Part shown: piece by piece, positions 55,362 to 64,000 of the stretch
How positions within the stretch are numbered: the first letter of the stretch is position 1
Layout: every line of letters starts with the position of its first letter
Assembly: GCA_963780655.1 (NCBI GenBank)
Contig: CAWACP010000007.1
Location: 186,001-250,000 of the forward strand
Direction: 5' to 3'
DNA length: 64,000 nucleotides
Origin: CAWACP01 sp963780655
GTDB lineage: Bacteria > Acidobacteriota > Terriglobia > Bryobacterales > Bryobacteraceae
Notes under the pieces: model-generated
Databases searched by the model: none
Told to the model about the DNA's origin: nothing
What the model saw: the letters and a program-made list of their open reading frames with translations, nothing else
Program-made: the position numbers and the translations under genes

Positions 55362-56503
55362 TGGAACAACCAACACCCGCAAGGCGGCAAATCGCCCGGA
55401 CAGCTGCGCTGGGAGGCATGTGGTTGGCCATGAGGCCGGCGGCGGAGGCAGCTGAAACCGCGCCAGACACCGTTCTGAACGTGCGCCAGTTCGGAGCGCG
55501 GGGCGACGGGAAGAGCGACGACACGAAAGCGATTCAGAGCGCGATCGATGCAGCCGCTTCGCGTGGCGGCGCCGTCTTTCTGCCGCCGGGAATCTATCGG
55601 TGCGCGGAACTGCGGATGCGGCCGCACGTGTCTCTCACCGGGATTCCAGCCTGGGACTACGAGCATGGATTCGGCTCGGTGCTGCGGCTCGCGAATGAAC
55701 ACGCCCCGTGTCTGCTCGACATTACCGGCGCGTTCGGCGTCACCATCGACGGGCTCTCCCTCGATGGAGGCAAACTCGGCGCCGGCGTGCACGGCGTTTG
55801 GCTGAACAAGCCCGATTACGGCAAGCAGGAAGACACCTTCCGCATCGAACGCTGCCAGATTGCGAACTTCAGCGGCGACGGCCTGCGCCTCGACCGCGCC
55901 TGGTGTTTCTCTGTCCGCCACTCGATGATCGCTTATAACGGCGGCGATGGGATTGCGTTGCGCGGATGGGACGGCTTTCTGCTCGATAACTGGATGTCCG
56001 GAAACGGCGGGGCGGGATTCGCCGCACGGCACGAGAATGCCTCGTGCACGTTCACCGGGAATCGTATCGAGTGGAACGGCGCGGAAGGCATCCTCATAAT
56101 GCGCGGCGACGGCTACAACATCACCGGCAATTTTCTGGATCGCGCGGGAACGTGCGGGCTGGCGGTGCTGGACAGCCGGCAGATGAGCATCACCGGCAAC
56201 TTCGTCAAGCGGAGCGGGAAGAATGCGAAACCGGGCACATACGATTCAGCCCAGATCCGGCTGGAGCGCGTGCGCGGCATCACCTGCTGTGCCAACAACC
56301 TGGAACTGGGGCGCGACGATGGGAATGCCGGCATCTGGTCGCCGTCCTTCGGGATCGTCTACAAGGAACTGCAACACTGCGTCGTCAGCAACAATGTCCT
56401 CGCCGACGGGGCGCTGCAGCAACTGATGGTGGACCTCGGCGGTCACGGCGAGGGGGCCATCGTGAAGGACAACCCCGGAAACGTCTCGGCGCACGCCGGT
56501 TAG
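55361..56503 (+). CDS. Exported right-handed beta-helix (pectate-lyase-like) protein
   Basis: 380 aa; ATGATG-type overlap (TGATG) with the aldolase stop. N-terminus RRQIARTAALGGMWLAMRPA has a twin-arginine-like signal. The conserved start of the fold is VLNVRQFGARGDGKSDDTKA followed by IQSAIDAAASRGGAVFLPPG. Many parallel beta-helix coils with N-x-x-G patterns follow (ITGNFLDRAG, ITGNFVKRSG, VSNNVLADGA). Probably a polysaccharide lyase or hydrolase; the coupling to an aldolase suggests sugar breakdown. Active-site residues cannot be assigned by eye. Confidence 0.82.
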   Translation: MEQPTPARRQIARTAALGGMWLAMRPAAEAAETAPDTVLNVRQFGARGDGKSDDTKAIQSAIDAAASRGGAVFLPPGIYRCAELRMRPHVSLTGIPAWDYEHGFGSVLRLANEHAPCLLDITGAFGVTIDGLSLDGGKLGAGVHGVWLNKPDYGKQEDTFRIERCQIANFSGDGLRLDRAWCFSVRHSMIAYNGGDGIALRGWDGFLLDNWMSGNGGAGFAARHENASCTFTGNRIEWNGAEGILIMRGDGYNITGNFLDRAGTCGLAVLDSRQMSITGNFVKRSGKNAKPGTYDSAQIRLERVRGITCCANNLELGRDDGNAGIWSPSFGIVYKELQHCVVSNNVLADGALQQLMVDLGGHGEGAIVKDNPGNVSAHAG

Positions 56504-56559
56504 ACCCGCGGCCCGAGATATACGACCAATAGGGTCCGGGCTAATGTTAGCCTGAAGAT

Positions 56560-57243
56560 ATGCAGTTGTGTTTTGTTGCGCTGAGTTCCCTCGCTGCGGC
56601 ATCTCTGGTTGCCGGAAGCCTGCCTGTCAACAATGAAGTTCGGGGTGAGTATGTGGAAGCCCGCACCGCGGACGTGTATACCGGTCCCTGCTTCGCCAAT
56701 TCCGAAACCGGTTCGGCCGGCGACCTTGCGGTCATGGGCTGGAAGATTGACCGCGGCGAATGGCGCGGCGTGAACCTCGACGGCCTTGCGGTGATGGGCG
56801 TCGTGCGCGCCAGCGCGACGCTCGGCGATCTGAAGGAGAGCGCGTATCCGGTGAAGGCAGTGCTTATCATCGACGATCGCGCGACGGCCGAGCAGCGTCT
56901 GGCTCTCCGGCAGTTTGCGCAACGCGCGGGGAACGGGCTGCTGAACGACGTTGTGCGCGTGGAGTATCAGCCCATCGCATTCGAGCTGGCGAATAACAGC
57001 ATCCACAGCATGCAGGCGAAGATGGTGGCCGGCAGCCTCGCGAAGATCGAGACGCGCCCGCTCGGCGACCACGACCAGATCTGCCACAACGAAGAGGTCT
57101 GGTATCAGCCGCTCACCAACGTGAATCACGCAATGGCCGCGTACACTGTGGCCGAATCATACGCGGGCTCGGGACTCGGCACAACCTGGAGCAGCCCCGA
57201 CAAGCGCAGCGCGTTCGTGGCCGGCTTCGACGTACGGGATTAG
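56560..57243 (+). CDS. DUF1326 protein, possibly exported
   Basis: 227 aa, ATG at 56560, hydrophobic N-terminus LCFVALSSLAAASLVAGSLP. DUF1326 signature GEYVEARTADVYTGPCFANS and GDLAVMGWKIDRGEWRGVNL. Function unknown; the family recurs in Acidobacteria and Actinobacteria. Convergent with sppA downstream. Confidence 0.82.
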   Translation: MQLCFVALSSLAAASLVAGSLPVNNEVRGEYVEARTADVYTGPCFANSETGSAGDLAVMGWKIDRGEWRGVNLDGLAVMGVVRASATLGDLKESAYPVKAVLIIDDRATAEQRLALRQFAQRAGNGLLNDVVRVEYQPIAFELANNSIHSMQAKMVAGSLAKIETRPLGDHDQICHNEEVWYQPLTNVNHAMAAYTVAESYAGSGLGTTWSSPDKRSAFVAGFDVRD

Positions 57244-57282
57244 GAACGGCCCGCTCCCTCGCGGTCGCGGCTCGGTTCGCGC

Positions 57283-59016
57283 TTACCGCAGGCGAAGCGT
57301 GTAAGGCATCACCTTCATGAAGCCGCCGCGGGCCCACGCCTCCAGCGGCAGATCGCCAAATAGCGCGCGCATCTCGGAACGCATCCGCCCGGAAACAGCC
57401 GGGCTCTCGTCCGGACGGCTCATCAGCACTTCGAACAGCGATTGGCGCGGCGGATACGCCACCAGCGTCACCTGCTCCTGCGCGCCGATCTTCGCCTTCT
57501 GCCTGAGCACTTCGATGGCGGTGTCCAGACCGCCATTCTGATCCACGAGGCCGTTCTGCTTCGCCTGCGAACCGAGCCACACCCTGCCCTGGGCGAGCGG
57601 TTCGATCTGATCGTAGGGACGCCGGCGGCCCTCGGCTACGCGCTCGACGAACGCCTTGTAGAACTCGTCGATCTGCTGAGTCAGCTTTGCCTGCTGCGCC
57701 GGGGTCAGGGGTTGATAAGACGAATACAGGTCGGCATTCTGCCCGCGCTTGAGGATGTCGAGTTGAATTCCCAACTTGTCGAAAAGACCGTGCAGATTGA
57801 ACTTGACGAAGATGACGCCGATGGAGCCGGTGAGCGTGTTCGGGTAGGCGACGATGGGGTCGCCGGTCATGGCCATGAAGTAGCCGCCTGACGCGGCATA
57901 GTCGCTCATGGAGAAGACCACCGGCTTCTTCCGGCTCAGGTCCCTCACGGCGTTCAGAATTTCATCGGAGGCCGCGCCGTCGCCGCCGGGCGAATCGATT
58001 CGAATGATGGCGCCCTTGAAGCTGGAGTCATTGCCCACTTCGCGCAGCAATTTTGTGAAGCCGCCCGAGGTCATGAGCCCGGTGTCGCCGAAAGCCGGCT
58101 GGTCTTCACCCCGCGTAATCATGCCCTCGCCGACGATGAAAGCGATGCGGTTCCGTCCGATCGTGTCGGGACCGGAGGCCTTCATAAACGTGCGCAGCGA
58201 CACGCGCGTTAGTGCGCTCTGATTCAGGCGCTTCTGAAGATCGCCCACCACCTGGTCGTCGAACCCGGCGACATCCACCAGTCCGGCGGACTGCGCCTGT
58301 GAGCCGTTATACGGCCCCTGATCGATGATCGCCTGCACGGCCGCGGGCGTCTTGTTGCGCGCGGTGGCGATGGTCTGGACGAGGTCCTGATAATACTGAT
58401 CGAGGACGTTGTTCAGAACCTCGCTGGTTTCCGGCGACATGGAGGTCATGGTGAACATGTCGCCGGCATCCTTGTACTTGCCGGCGTGAATGACATCCGC
58501 GTGTACGCCCGCCTTGTCGAGCGTGCCTTTCAGGTACATCGCCTCCAGAGCGATGCCCTTCAGGTCGAGCATGTCCTCCGGGTTCATGTAAATGCGGTCC
58601 GCGGCGGTAGCCAGATAGTATGCGCGGGCATCCGGCGCTCGCAGGAAAGCCACCAGCGGCTTGCCGGACTTGCGAAACTGCAGCAGGTCGGCGTGAATTT
58701 CCTGGAGCTTGGCGAATCCGACATCGAGCCCGCGCGGCTCGAAGATAACGGCGCGAATACGCGAATCCGCGGCCGCTTTGCGCAGCGAGCGCCACACATC
58801 GACGACGGTGACCGGCTGCTGCGATTCGAGGAACGGCAGCGGCAACTCGGGCGGCGCTTTCTCCGGCACCTCGCCCTCGATCTTCATCACCAGCGTGGAG
58901 CCTTCGGCGACGGTGGGCTGCCGAGAGCCGATGCGCACCAGGGCGAACGCGATGATCAGCACAAAGAGGCCCGCCAGCACGAACCCGGTAATGAGCCCGA
59001 TCAGGAACTTCTTCAT
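57283..59016 (-). CDS. sppA: Signal peptide peptidase SppA, long (67 kDa) type
   Basis: 577 aa. N-terminal membrane anchor FLIGLITGFVLAGLFVLIIA. Two ClpP/crotonase-like S49 domains. The first supplies the catalytic lysine in HAGKYKDAGDMFT, and the second the serine in MSDYAASGGYFMAM, as in E. coli SppA. GAIIRIDSPGGDGAASDEIL is the S49 GG motif. The enzyme degrades cleaved signal peptides at the inner membrane. It follows a strong terminator of the regulator gene, so it has its own promoter. Confidence 0.92.
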   Translation of the reverse strand: MKKFLIGLITGFVLAGLFVLIIAFALVRIGSRQPTVAEGSTLVMKIEGEVPEKAPPELPLPFLESQQPVTVVDVWRSLRKAAADSRIRAVIFEPRGLDVGFAKLQEIHADLLQFRKSGKPLVAFLRAPDARAYYLATAADRIYMNPEDMLDLKGIALEAMYLKGTLDKAGVHADVIHAGKYKDAGDMFTMTSMSPETSEVLNNVLDQYYQDLVQTIATARNKTPAAVQAIIDQGPYNGSQAQSAGLVDVAGFDDQVVGDLQKRLNQSALTRVSLRTFMKASGPDTIGRNRIAFIVGEGMITRGEDQPAFGDTGLMTSGGFTKLLREVGNDSSFKGAIIRIDSPGGDGAASDEILNAVRDLSRKKPVVFSMSDYAASGGYFMAMTGDPIVAYPNTLTGSIGVIFVKFNLHGLFDKLGIQLDILKRGQNADLYSSYQPLTPAQQAKLTQQIDEFYKAFVERVAEGRRRPYDQIEPLAQGRVWLGSQAKQNGLVDQNGGLDTAIEVLRQKAKIGAQEQVTLVAYPPRQSLFEVLMSRPDESPAVSGRMRSEMRALFGDLPLEAWARGGFMKVMPYTLRLR

Positions 59017-59069
59017 GCTTCTCAGCTTTGCACGAGAGCGGCGCGGACGCCAGTGGCGCAGCTTTCACG

Positions 59070-59098
59070 AAAAAAAATCGGGCGGCCGAAGCCGCCCG
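59070..59098 (-). terminator. Rho-independent terminator after the response regulator
   Basis: Minus strand: perfect 8-bp stem CGGGCGGC / GCCGCCCG closed by TTCG, followed by eight T (59070-59077). Very strong form, 28 bp after the regulator's stop. Confidence 0.9.
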
Positions 59099-59125
59099 TG
59101 GGGAAGTAACAAGACTGCCACTCAG

Positions 59126-59791
59126 TCAGGCCAGATTTGGTATTTTGATGATCTTTTTCTGGATGGCGTACTGCACCAGCTGGGCCTTGTTATGGATATC
59201 CAGCTTGCGCATGAGATTGAATTTGTGCGCTTCCACGGTCTTGACGCTCAGGTTCAGATCGCAGGCGATCTCCTTCACCGAGTTCCCTTCGGCGAGCATC
59301 TTCAGGACCTCGCGTTCGCGCGTGGTCAGGGTTGCGAACCTCGGCAGCCGGTTAGCTGATTTGATCCGTGAACGGAAGTCATCCACCAGTTGAGAAAGCA
59401 TGCGCGGGCTGAGATAGCTTCCGCCGCGGCAGATGTCTCTGATGGCAGCCACTAACTGCTGGGACGGGCTGTCCTTGAGAACGTACCCGCTGGCGCCTAC
59501 TTCCATGCCCTCCACCAGGTAATCCTCGTCGTCGTACATGGTGAGGAACAGCACCCGGGTTTCCGGGCGGTTCTTCCTGATCTGTCTGGTTGCTTCAAAA
59601 CTGCTCAGGCCCGGCATCCCGATGTCCATCAGGACTACGTCCGGGCGCGCCTCGTTCGCCTTTTCGACGGCATCGCCGCCGTTGGAGGCCTCACCCACGA
59701 CTTCCATATCGGATTCCGCGGAAATGAGTGTTCTGATACCCTGTCGAAACAGTGTGTGGTCGTCCGCCAGCAATATGCGAATCCTGGTCAT
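59126..59791 (-). CDS. NarL/FixJ-type response regulator
   Basis: 221 aa from the ATG at 59791; longer starts would run into the kinase gene. Receiver domain: LLADDHTLFRQGI with the acidic pair, VVLMDIGMPGLSS with the phosphoacceptor Asp, LFLTMYDDEDYL and YVLKDSPSQQL with the conserved Lys. The LuxR-type output HTH is TLTTREREVLKMLAEGNSVK then SVKTVEAHKFNLMRKL. It lies 40 bp downstream of the histidine kinase; the two form one operon and one signalling pathway. Confidence 0.93.
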   Translation of the reverse strand: MTRIRILLADDHTLFRQGIRTLISAESDMEVVGEASNGGDAVEKANEARPDVVLMDIGMPGLSSFEATRQIRKNRPETRVLFLTMYDDEDYLVEGMEVGASGYVLKDSPSQQLVAAIRDICRGGSYLSPRMLSQLVDDFRSRIKSANRLPRFATLTTREREVLKMLAEGNSVKEIACDLNLSVKTVEAHKFNLMRKLDIHNKAQLVQYAIQKKIIKIPNLA

Positions 59792-59831
59792 AATCCTGTG
59801 TCCGGCTTTCTCCGAATGATCCGTTCCGCGC

Positions 59832-61496
59832 TCAAAACCCGACCCGCCTCTGCACGTTTGAGCCTTCGTTTCCCAGCGGCAACGTAATCGATATTTTGGT
59901 TCCTTTGTGTCTGCCAACGGCACGGGGGCGCTCTTCGCCTGCCGGCCAGCTCCGGATCTCGAAACGCCCACCCAGCAGAGCCACCCGTTCGCGCATGCCT
60001 GAAAGACCGAACGAGTCACGCCGTGCCAGCGCCTCATCCACATTGAAGCCGACCCCGTCGTCTTCAACGCACAATCTGACCATTCCATCGGCGGAATTCG
60101 CGGAAATGTTTACGTTGGCGGCGGATGAATGCTTAGCGATGTTATTGCAGCACTCTTGTACCAGGCGATATAGGATGATCTCGGTCTTATGAGGGATTTG
60201 TCCTAACCGAGCCAGGTGCAACCGCACGCGGCACGGATGCAGCAGGCGGAACCGGTTGATGAGCTGCCGCAGCGCCGCCCCCAGCCCCAGTTGTTCGAGC
60301 ACCGCCGGACTGAGCGCCGCAATCAGCCTGCGGATCTCGACGATGGTCCGCTCGGTCATCTCACGCGCCTCGCGCAGGCGAACAATCCACTCCTGATTCT
60401 CCGCGGGGATGGCCTGCTCCACCAGTTCCATCTGCAGGCGAATGCAGAGCAGAGACTGGCCGGCCTCGTCGTGCAGCTCGCGGCTGATGCGCCGCCGCTC
60501 GATCTCTTCCACGTGCAGCATGTGCTCGGCGAGTTGCCGCACCTGTTCTTCCCGGGCGGCGAGGTCTTCCATCAGGCGCGCTTTCTCGGCGGCCATCAGA
60601 CACCGCTCGGCCGCTGCGGCAAGCAGGTCCTGTTCTCGTGGGAGCCACTCATAGGGCTTGGCGAAGGCAAATTGCATCACCCCTTGCGTGTGCCCGTTGG
60701 CCGCCAGGGGAATCGACCAGCAGGAGGCATAGCGCTTGCGCCAGCGCTCATCCAACACGCACTTGCCATTGCCATTGCCGGCATCGATCTGCCGCGGTTT
60801 TTCGAGCTGTCGCATGCGCCCGGCGTCGGCAGGCACCAGCTGCCGCTCGTTGCGCAGCCCACCCGCCGTGGCGCTGGCCTCCAGCGTCCAGACGGAACGC
60901 TCTTCGTTCAGAAGATAAAGCTGGCCGGCGTCCGCCTGGCAGACCTGCACCAGGGTCTGCAGGAACCGCCGCAAAAGTTCATCGAGATTGCGCGATTCCA
61001 GCTCCACCCGAAACAGCTCGTAAAATGCCTGGGTTTCCGCTTCCCGGACCTGATAATAGGCGTTATTCAGCGTGAGAATTACGCAGAAATGGAGCTGTTC
61101 GCGAACCCACTGGGAATTGGTGTATTCGTGCGGAAGCAAGCGCCTCAACGTGGGCGTCAGCAGCTTGTCGTATTCCTGCAGCGCCTCAATAATGGCGCCC
61201 GGAGAGATGTTCAATTTGGCCAGGCGGCGGCCGTTGTACTCCACCTGTTCGATGAATTTCAGCGGAGGACGGCGAGCGCCCAGTATCCGAGCCGCGGCCC
61301 CGGGTGTCAGCGCAGCCAGCGCCGACCGAATCTTCGGCCCGAAACCGAGCCGTTTGAGCCGCGCCAGGAACTTACGTTCCAGAGCGTCGGCCTGGGGGAG
61401 GAGAGAAACTGCAAGTTGTTGCAGGTGAACGCGTAACTGATCGCTGAGTACATCTGCCGCATCGGCCAGCTCAGGAGAGATTTCGTTAATCTGCAC
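59832..61496 (-). CDS. GAF-domain histidine kinase (HisKA_3 type)
   Basis: 554 aa, ATG at 61496. The N-terminal ~180 residues are helical and of unknown fold. A GAF domain follows (LVQVCQADAGQLYLLNEERS, CWSIPLAANGHTQGVMQFAF), then the dimerisation helix with the phospho-His in RRRISRELHDEAGQSLL. The ATPase domain has EIILYRLVQECCNNIAKHSS (N box) and VEDDGVGF with GLSGMRERVALLGG. No membrane helix, so it is a cytosolic sensor. Partner of the response regulator downstream. Confidence 0.92.
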   Translation of the reverse strand: MQINEISPELADAADVLSDQLRVHLQQLAVSLLPQADALERKFLARLKRLGFGPKIRSALAALTPGAAARILGARRPPLKFIEQVEYNGRRLAKLNISPGAIIEALQEYDKLLTPTLRRLLPHEYTNSQWVREQLHFCVILTLNNAYYQVREAETQAFYELFRVELESRNLDELLRRFLQTLVQVCQADAGQLYLLNEERSVWTLEASATAGGLRNERQLVPADAGRMRQLEKPRQIDAGNGNGKCVLDERWRKRYASCWSIPLAANGHTQGVMQFAFAKPYEWLPREQDLLAAAAERCLMAAEKARLMEDLAAREEQVRQLAEHMLHVEEIERRRISRELHDEAGQSLLCIRLQMELVEQAIPAENQEWIVRLREAREMTERTIVEIRRLIAALSPAVLEQLGLGAALRQLINRFRLLHPCRVRLHLARLGQIPHKTEIILYRLVQECCNNIAKHSSAANVNISANSADGMVRLCVEDDGVGFNVDEALARRDSFGLSGMRERVALLGGRFEIRSWPAGEERPRAVGRHKGTKISITLPLGNEGSNVQRRVGF

Positions 61497-61626
61497 CTGG
61501 AAGGTATATCGGCTTCCAGGGTGAATACTTTAGTTGGGGTTCGACACCACCGCGAGCAGGCGGTACCGGGACTTTCGCACTAAGTCAGGGGTTGACCCTG
61601 GAACGAAAGTTCAATAGATTGTTGAC

Positions 61627-61923
61627 GTGACCGAGCAACGAAAAGCCATCCGATTCAACCTGACGCTGCCCTTCCAACTGTTTCGCACCGGGGCCGAGCC
61701 AAGCGTTACCGAAACCCTCAACCTCAGTTCCAATGGGGTCCTCTTCGGGACGAACATGGACATGCCGGTTGGCGAGCCGATCGAATACGTGATCACGCTG
61801 CCCACGGCCCCGGAAGGCAGTGGCAGGCCGGTGCGGCTCCGTTGCCACGGGAAGGTGGTGCGCCGCGACGACGAGCGCGCCCTCGCGGCCACGCTCGACC
61901 GTTACGAGTTCGTGCGCGCCTGA
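61627..61923 (+). CDS. PilZ-domain protein
   Basis: 98 aa, GTG start. It begins MTEQRKAIRFNLTLPFQLFR, in which RKAIRF is close to the PilZ RxxxR c-di-GMP motif. TETLNLSSNGVLFGT is the second motif (D/NxSxxG), followed by CHGKVVRRD. Likely binds c-di-GMP. Transcribed away from the kinase gene. Confidence 0.85.
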   Translation: MTEQRKAIRFNLTLPFQLFRTGAEPSVTETLNLSSNGVLFGTNMDMPVGEPIEYVITLPTAPEGSGRPVRLRCHGKVVRRDDERALAATLDRYEFVRA

Positions 61924-61942
61924 CCCTGTATTACGCCTCCCC

Positions 61943-62026
61943 GTGGGGCAGACGATCGGGTTTTGTCGTCCGCCCATGCCCGGGCACTCGAACAGGCAGA
62001 CGACATAAACCGATCGTCTGCCCCAC
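61943..62026. repeat. Long inverted repeat between convergent genes
   Basis: Arms of ~32 nt (61943-61974 and 61995-62026) with two or three mismatches; outer 17 nt GTGGGGCAGACGATCGG / complement perfect. It lies between the stops of the PilZ gene and the helicase gene, so it could terminate both transcripts. The 84-bp size and high symmetry fit a REP/MITE-type element. Confidence 0.8.
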
Positions 62027-62032
62027 ACTGCG

Positions 62033-64000
62033 CTAATCCGAGGTCAGCGCTTCCAGCATACGCACCGCCGATTCCTTTCCCCGTTCGCCCACCTCACCGA
62101 TCGGACCCGCGCACGCCGGGCATCCGGCCTCGCATCCGCACCCCCGCAATAGCTCCACCGCTCCTTTCAGCAGCTCGCCGCGGATGCGAAACAGCGGCGC
62201 GCTCTGTCCGATGCCGCCCGGATAATTGTCATACAGGAACAGATCCGGCTCCCAGGCCTGCCCAGGCTGCGACGAATCGTCCGTAATGGCCAGGCCCAGA
62301 TCGCGCGGATCGCACATCAGCAGCAGCGCCGCCACGGTGCGCAGCACGTTGCCCATGCCGGTGAGGCCGTTCTGCTTTTCCGTTGGCGACAAATCCGGGA
62401 ACTGCTGCAGGAACGCCTCCGGAAAGTGCAGCCAGAAAGCCGTTGTGTGCATCTCGCGCTCGGGCATGGAGAGGTTCCCCGCCCCGACGTTCTCGAGCGT
62501 GTAGAAGCGCACCTTCTTGAACCCGACAATCTGCGTGTTCACGCGAACATCGCCGTGCGCCGCCGCCGCGCCGGTCAGCGCAGCCGATTCGAACTCGTCC
62601 AGCTCGCGTACTTCCGTGTAATCGATGGCATCTGTGAAGTAATCGGAATCCACCGAGCGCACGTACGCTTTGCGGCCATCGTAATCGAAACGCTCCACCT
62701 GGTACTGGCGCGCTTCGTGCAGATAGATCGCCTTCTCATGCAGGGTCGGCAGCGCGGCGGTGAACGACACCTCGCCGATGATCTTGTGATCGCCGGTGAT
62801 GTCCACCACCACGAAGTTGTCGCTCGAAACGCTGCGCAGGCTGACAGCGTCGGCCGGATACGTGTCCGACGTCCAGTGCCAGCATCCGCCCGCATGGTGC
62901 AGCAGGCCGGCATCCTCGTCCAGAAACCGGCAGAGCTCGTCCACGTCGTGCGGCCCGAACTTCTCGCCATCGCGGATGGGCAGCTCGAAGGCCGCGCACT
63001 TCAGGTGATTCAGAAGGATCTCGAGGTTATCCGGGTTGATGCAGGCGTGCTCGGGAGAGCCTTCGAAGAAATACTCCGGATGCTCCACCACATACTGGTC
63101 CACCGGCGCGCTGGAGGCGACGAACACGGCGATCGACGGCGTCTGACGGCGGCCCGCTCTTCCCGCGCGCTGCCAGGTGGAAGCGATGCTGCCGGGATAG
63201 CCGGCCATCACCACCGCGTCCAGCGAGCCGATGTCGATGCCCAGCTCGAGCGCATTGGTGGCAACCACGGCGCGAATGTCGCCATCGCGCAACCGGCGTT
63301 CAATCTCACGGCGCTCGCGCGGCAGATAACCGCCGCGATAGCCACGCACCATATCGCCGGGCAGCGGCCCGCGCTCGCAGGAATCGCGCAGGTAGGTGAG
63401 CAGGATCTCGGTGGCCAGCCGGTTATTCGCGAACACCAGCGTCTGCTGCCGCCGTTCGATGAACTCCACCGCAATGCGACGCGTCTCATGCAGATAACTG
63501 CGGCGGATGCCGAGTTGCCGGTTCACCACCGGCGGATTGTAGAACACGAAATATTTCTCGCCGCTCGGCGCGCCGTTATTGTCCACCAGCTCGAAGGGCA
63601 GGCCGGTGAGCGACTCGGCCAGCTCACGCGGGTTCGCAATCGTGGCCGAGCAGCAGATGAACTGCGGCGGCGATCCATAGAACTCGCAAATGCGTTTCAC
63701 CCGCCGCAGCAGATTTGCCAGGTGGCTGCCGTACACGCCGCGATAGTAGTGCAGCTCGTCGACCACGATGTACCGCAGGTTCTCGAACGCCTTCGCCCAT
63801 TTCGTGTGGTGTGGCAGGATGCCTGAGTGCAGCATGTCCGGGTTGGTGAGGACAATATTGGCGCGCTCGCGAATGGCCCGCCGCGCATCCTGCGGCGTGT
63901 CGCCATCGTAAGTGAAGGCCCGAATGTCCGACCCCGCGGCGTCGAGCGATGCCTGCAGTTCGTGCAACTGATCCTCGGCCAGCGCCTTGGTGGGGAACAG
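62033..64000 (-). CDS. DEAD-type helicase with DUF1998 (MrfA/YprA-like), N-terminus outside window
   Basis: The frame is open to base 64000 and enters with LFPTKALAEDQL (motif Ia), so the start lies beyond the window. Motifs: TYDGDTP, VVDELHYYRG (DEAH-like box II), CSATIANP (III), QTLVFANNRLA (IV), ATNALELGIDIGSLDAVVMA (V) and WQRAGRAGRR (VI). The C-terminal DUF1998 domain has DNYPGGIGQS and the zinc-binding GCGCEAGCPACAGP. Proteins of this build unwind DNA in repair of crosslinks or mitomycin damage. The stop is TAG at 62033. Confidence 0.9.
   Translation of the reverse strand: MFPTKALAEDQLHELQASLDAAGSDIRAFTYDGDTPQDARRAIRERANIVLTNPDMLHSGILPHHTKWAKAFENLRYIVVDELHYYRGVYGSHLANLLRRVKRICEFYGSPPQFICCSATIANPRELAESLTGLPFELVDNNGAPSGEKYFVFYNPPVVNRQLGIRRSYLHETRRIAVEFIERRQQTLVFANNRLATEILLTYLRDSCERGPLPGDMVRGYRGGYLPRERREIERRLRDGDIRAVVATNALELGIDIGSLDAVVMAGYPGSIASTWQRAGRAGRRQTPSIAVFVASSAPVDQYVVEHPEYFFEGSPEHACINPDNLEILLNHLKCAAFELPIRDGEKFGPHDVDELCRFLDEDAGLLHHAGGCWHWTSDTYPADAVSLRSVSSDNFVVVDITGDHKIIGEVSFTAALPTLHEKAIYLHEARQYQVERFDYDGRKAYVRSVDSDYFTDAIDYTEVRELDEFESAALTGAAAAHGDVRVNTQIVGFKKVRFYTLENVGAGNLSMPEREMHTTAFWLHFPEAFLQQFPDLSPTEKQNGLTGMGNVLRTVAALLLMCDPRDLGLAITDDSSQPGQAWEPDLFLYDNYPGGIGQSAPLFRIRGELLKGAVELLRGCGCEAGCPACAGPIGEVGERGKESAVRMLEALTSD

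Noticed and set aside
62426..63826. 466-codon plus-strand open frame
   Set aside because: Antisense to the DUF1998 helicase, whose motifs are all present on the minus strand.

Overview
The window is about 60% GC and reads like an Acidobacteriota chromosome, most likely a Bryobacterales / Candidatus Solibacter-type genome. The reasons are paralogous Ser/Thr kinases with TPR or beta-propeller tails, Tat-exported propeller and beta-helix proteins, DUF1326, KTSC and DUF4236 families, and short palindromic repeats in intergenic gaps. This assignment is inference from gene style, not from a marker gene.

Layout. 1-9000 is ordinary chromosome: two near-duplicate Ser/Thr kinase-TPR genes, a methyltransferase with a nonsense codon, an exported Hcp-like protein and a two-gene propeller operon. 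9100-12000 is a gene graveyard (broken sigma factor fused to a CcbP fragment, other decayed ORFs) plus a DUF433/DUF5615 toxin-antitoxin-like pair. 12111-54256 looks like a ~42 kb genomic island in a tRNA-Pro(GGG) gene: the intact tRNA lies at 54207-54284, and an 83-bp copy of its 3' half plus downstream flank lies at 12111-12193. A third, degraded copy at 53716-53789 suggests more than one integration. 54300-64000 is core chromosome again: LacD-type aldolase, beta-helix protein, DUF1326, SppA, a two-component system, a PilZ protein and a DUF1998 helicase cut by the window edge.

Inside the island, from left to right: two radical SAM/SPASM enzymes and an FRG-domain protein; a frameshifted tyrosine integrase; a replication-like module (TOPRIM/ATPase protein, small ORF, XRE regulator with palindromic operators, 12-nt phased iterons); a three-gene restriction (Res)-methylase (Mod)-RelE/UvrD module; a second tyrosine recombinase; and then a series of defence-like units. 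These are SIR2-STAND with a partner gene, a membrane protein split by an IS4-family element, a TIR protein, a kinase-propeller protein, an exported protein, and a HEPN-NB-ARC-TPR-cold-shock protein. Phage-like genes (HTH, ParB-methylase, DUF3489) close the island.

The most interesting signal is a repeated site with left arm CGTTAT, a 7-nt spacer and right arm TATCGGTAGC. It occurs six times in one orientation at 31186, 39571, 41098, 44011, 46055 and 49030. The first copy sits 8 bp upstream of the second recombinase's start codon, and the others separate the one- or two-gene units. This resembles an integron-like cassette array run by a XerC/D-like recombinase and loaded with immune-type genes.

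Many genes between 9.3 and 52.3 kb carry one or more single-base frameshifts. Either much of the island is decaying or the assembly has indel errors; the sequence alone cannot decide.
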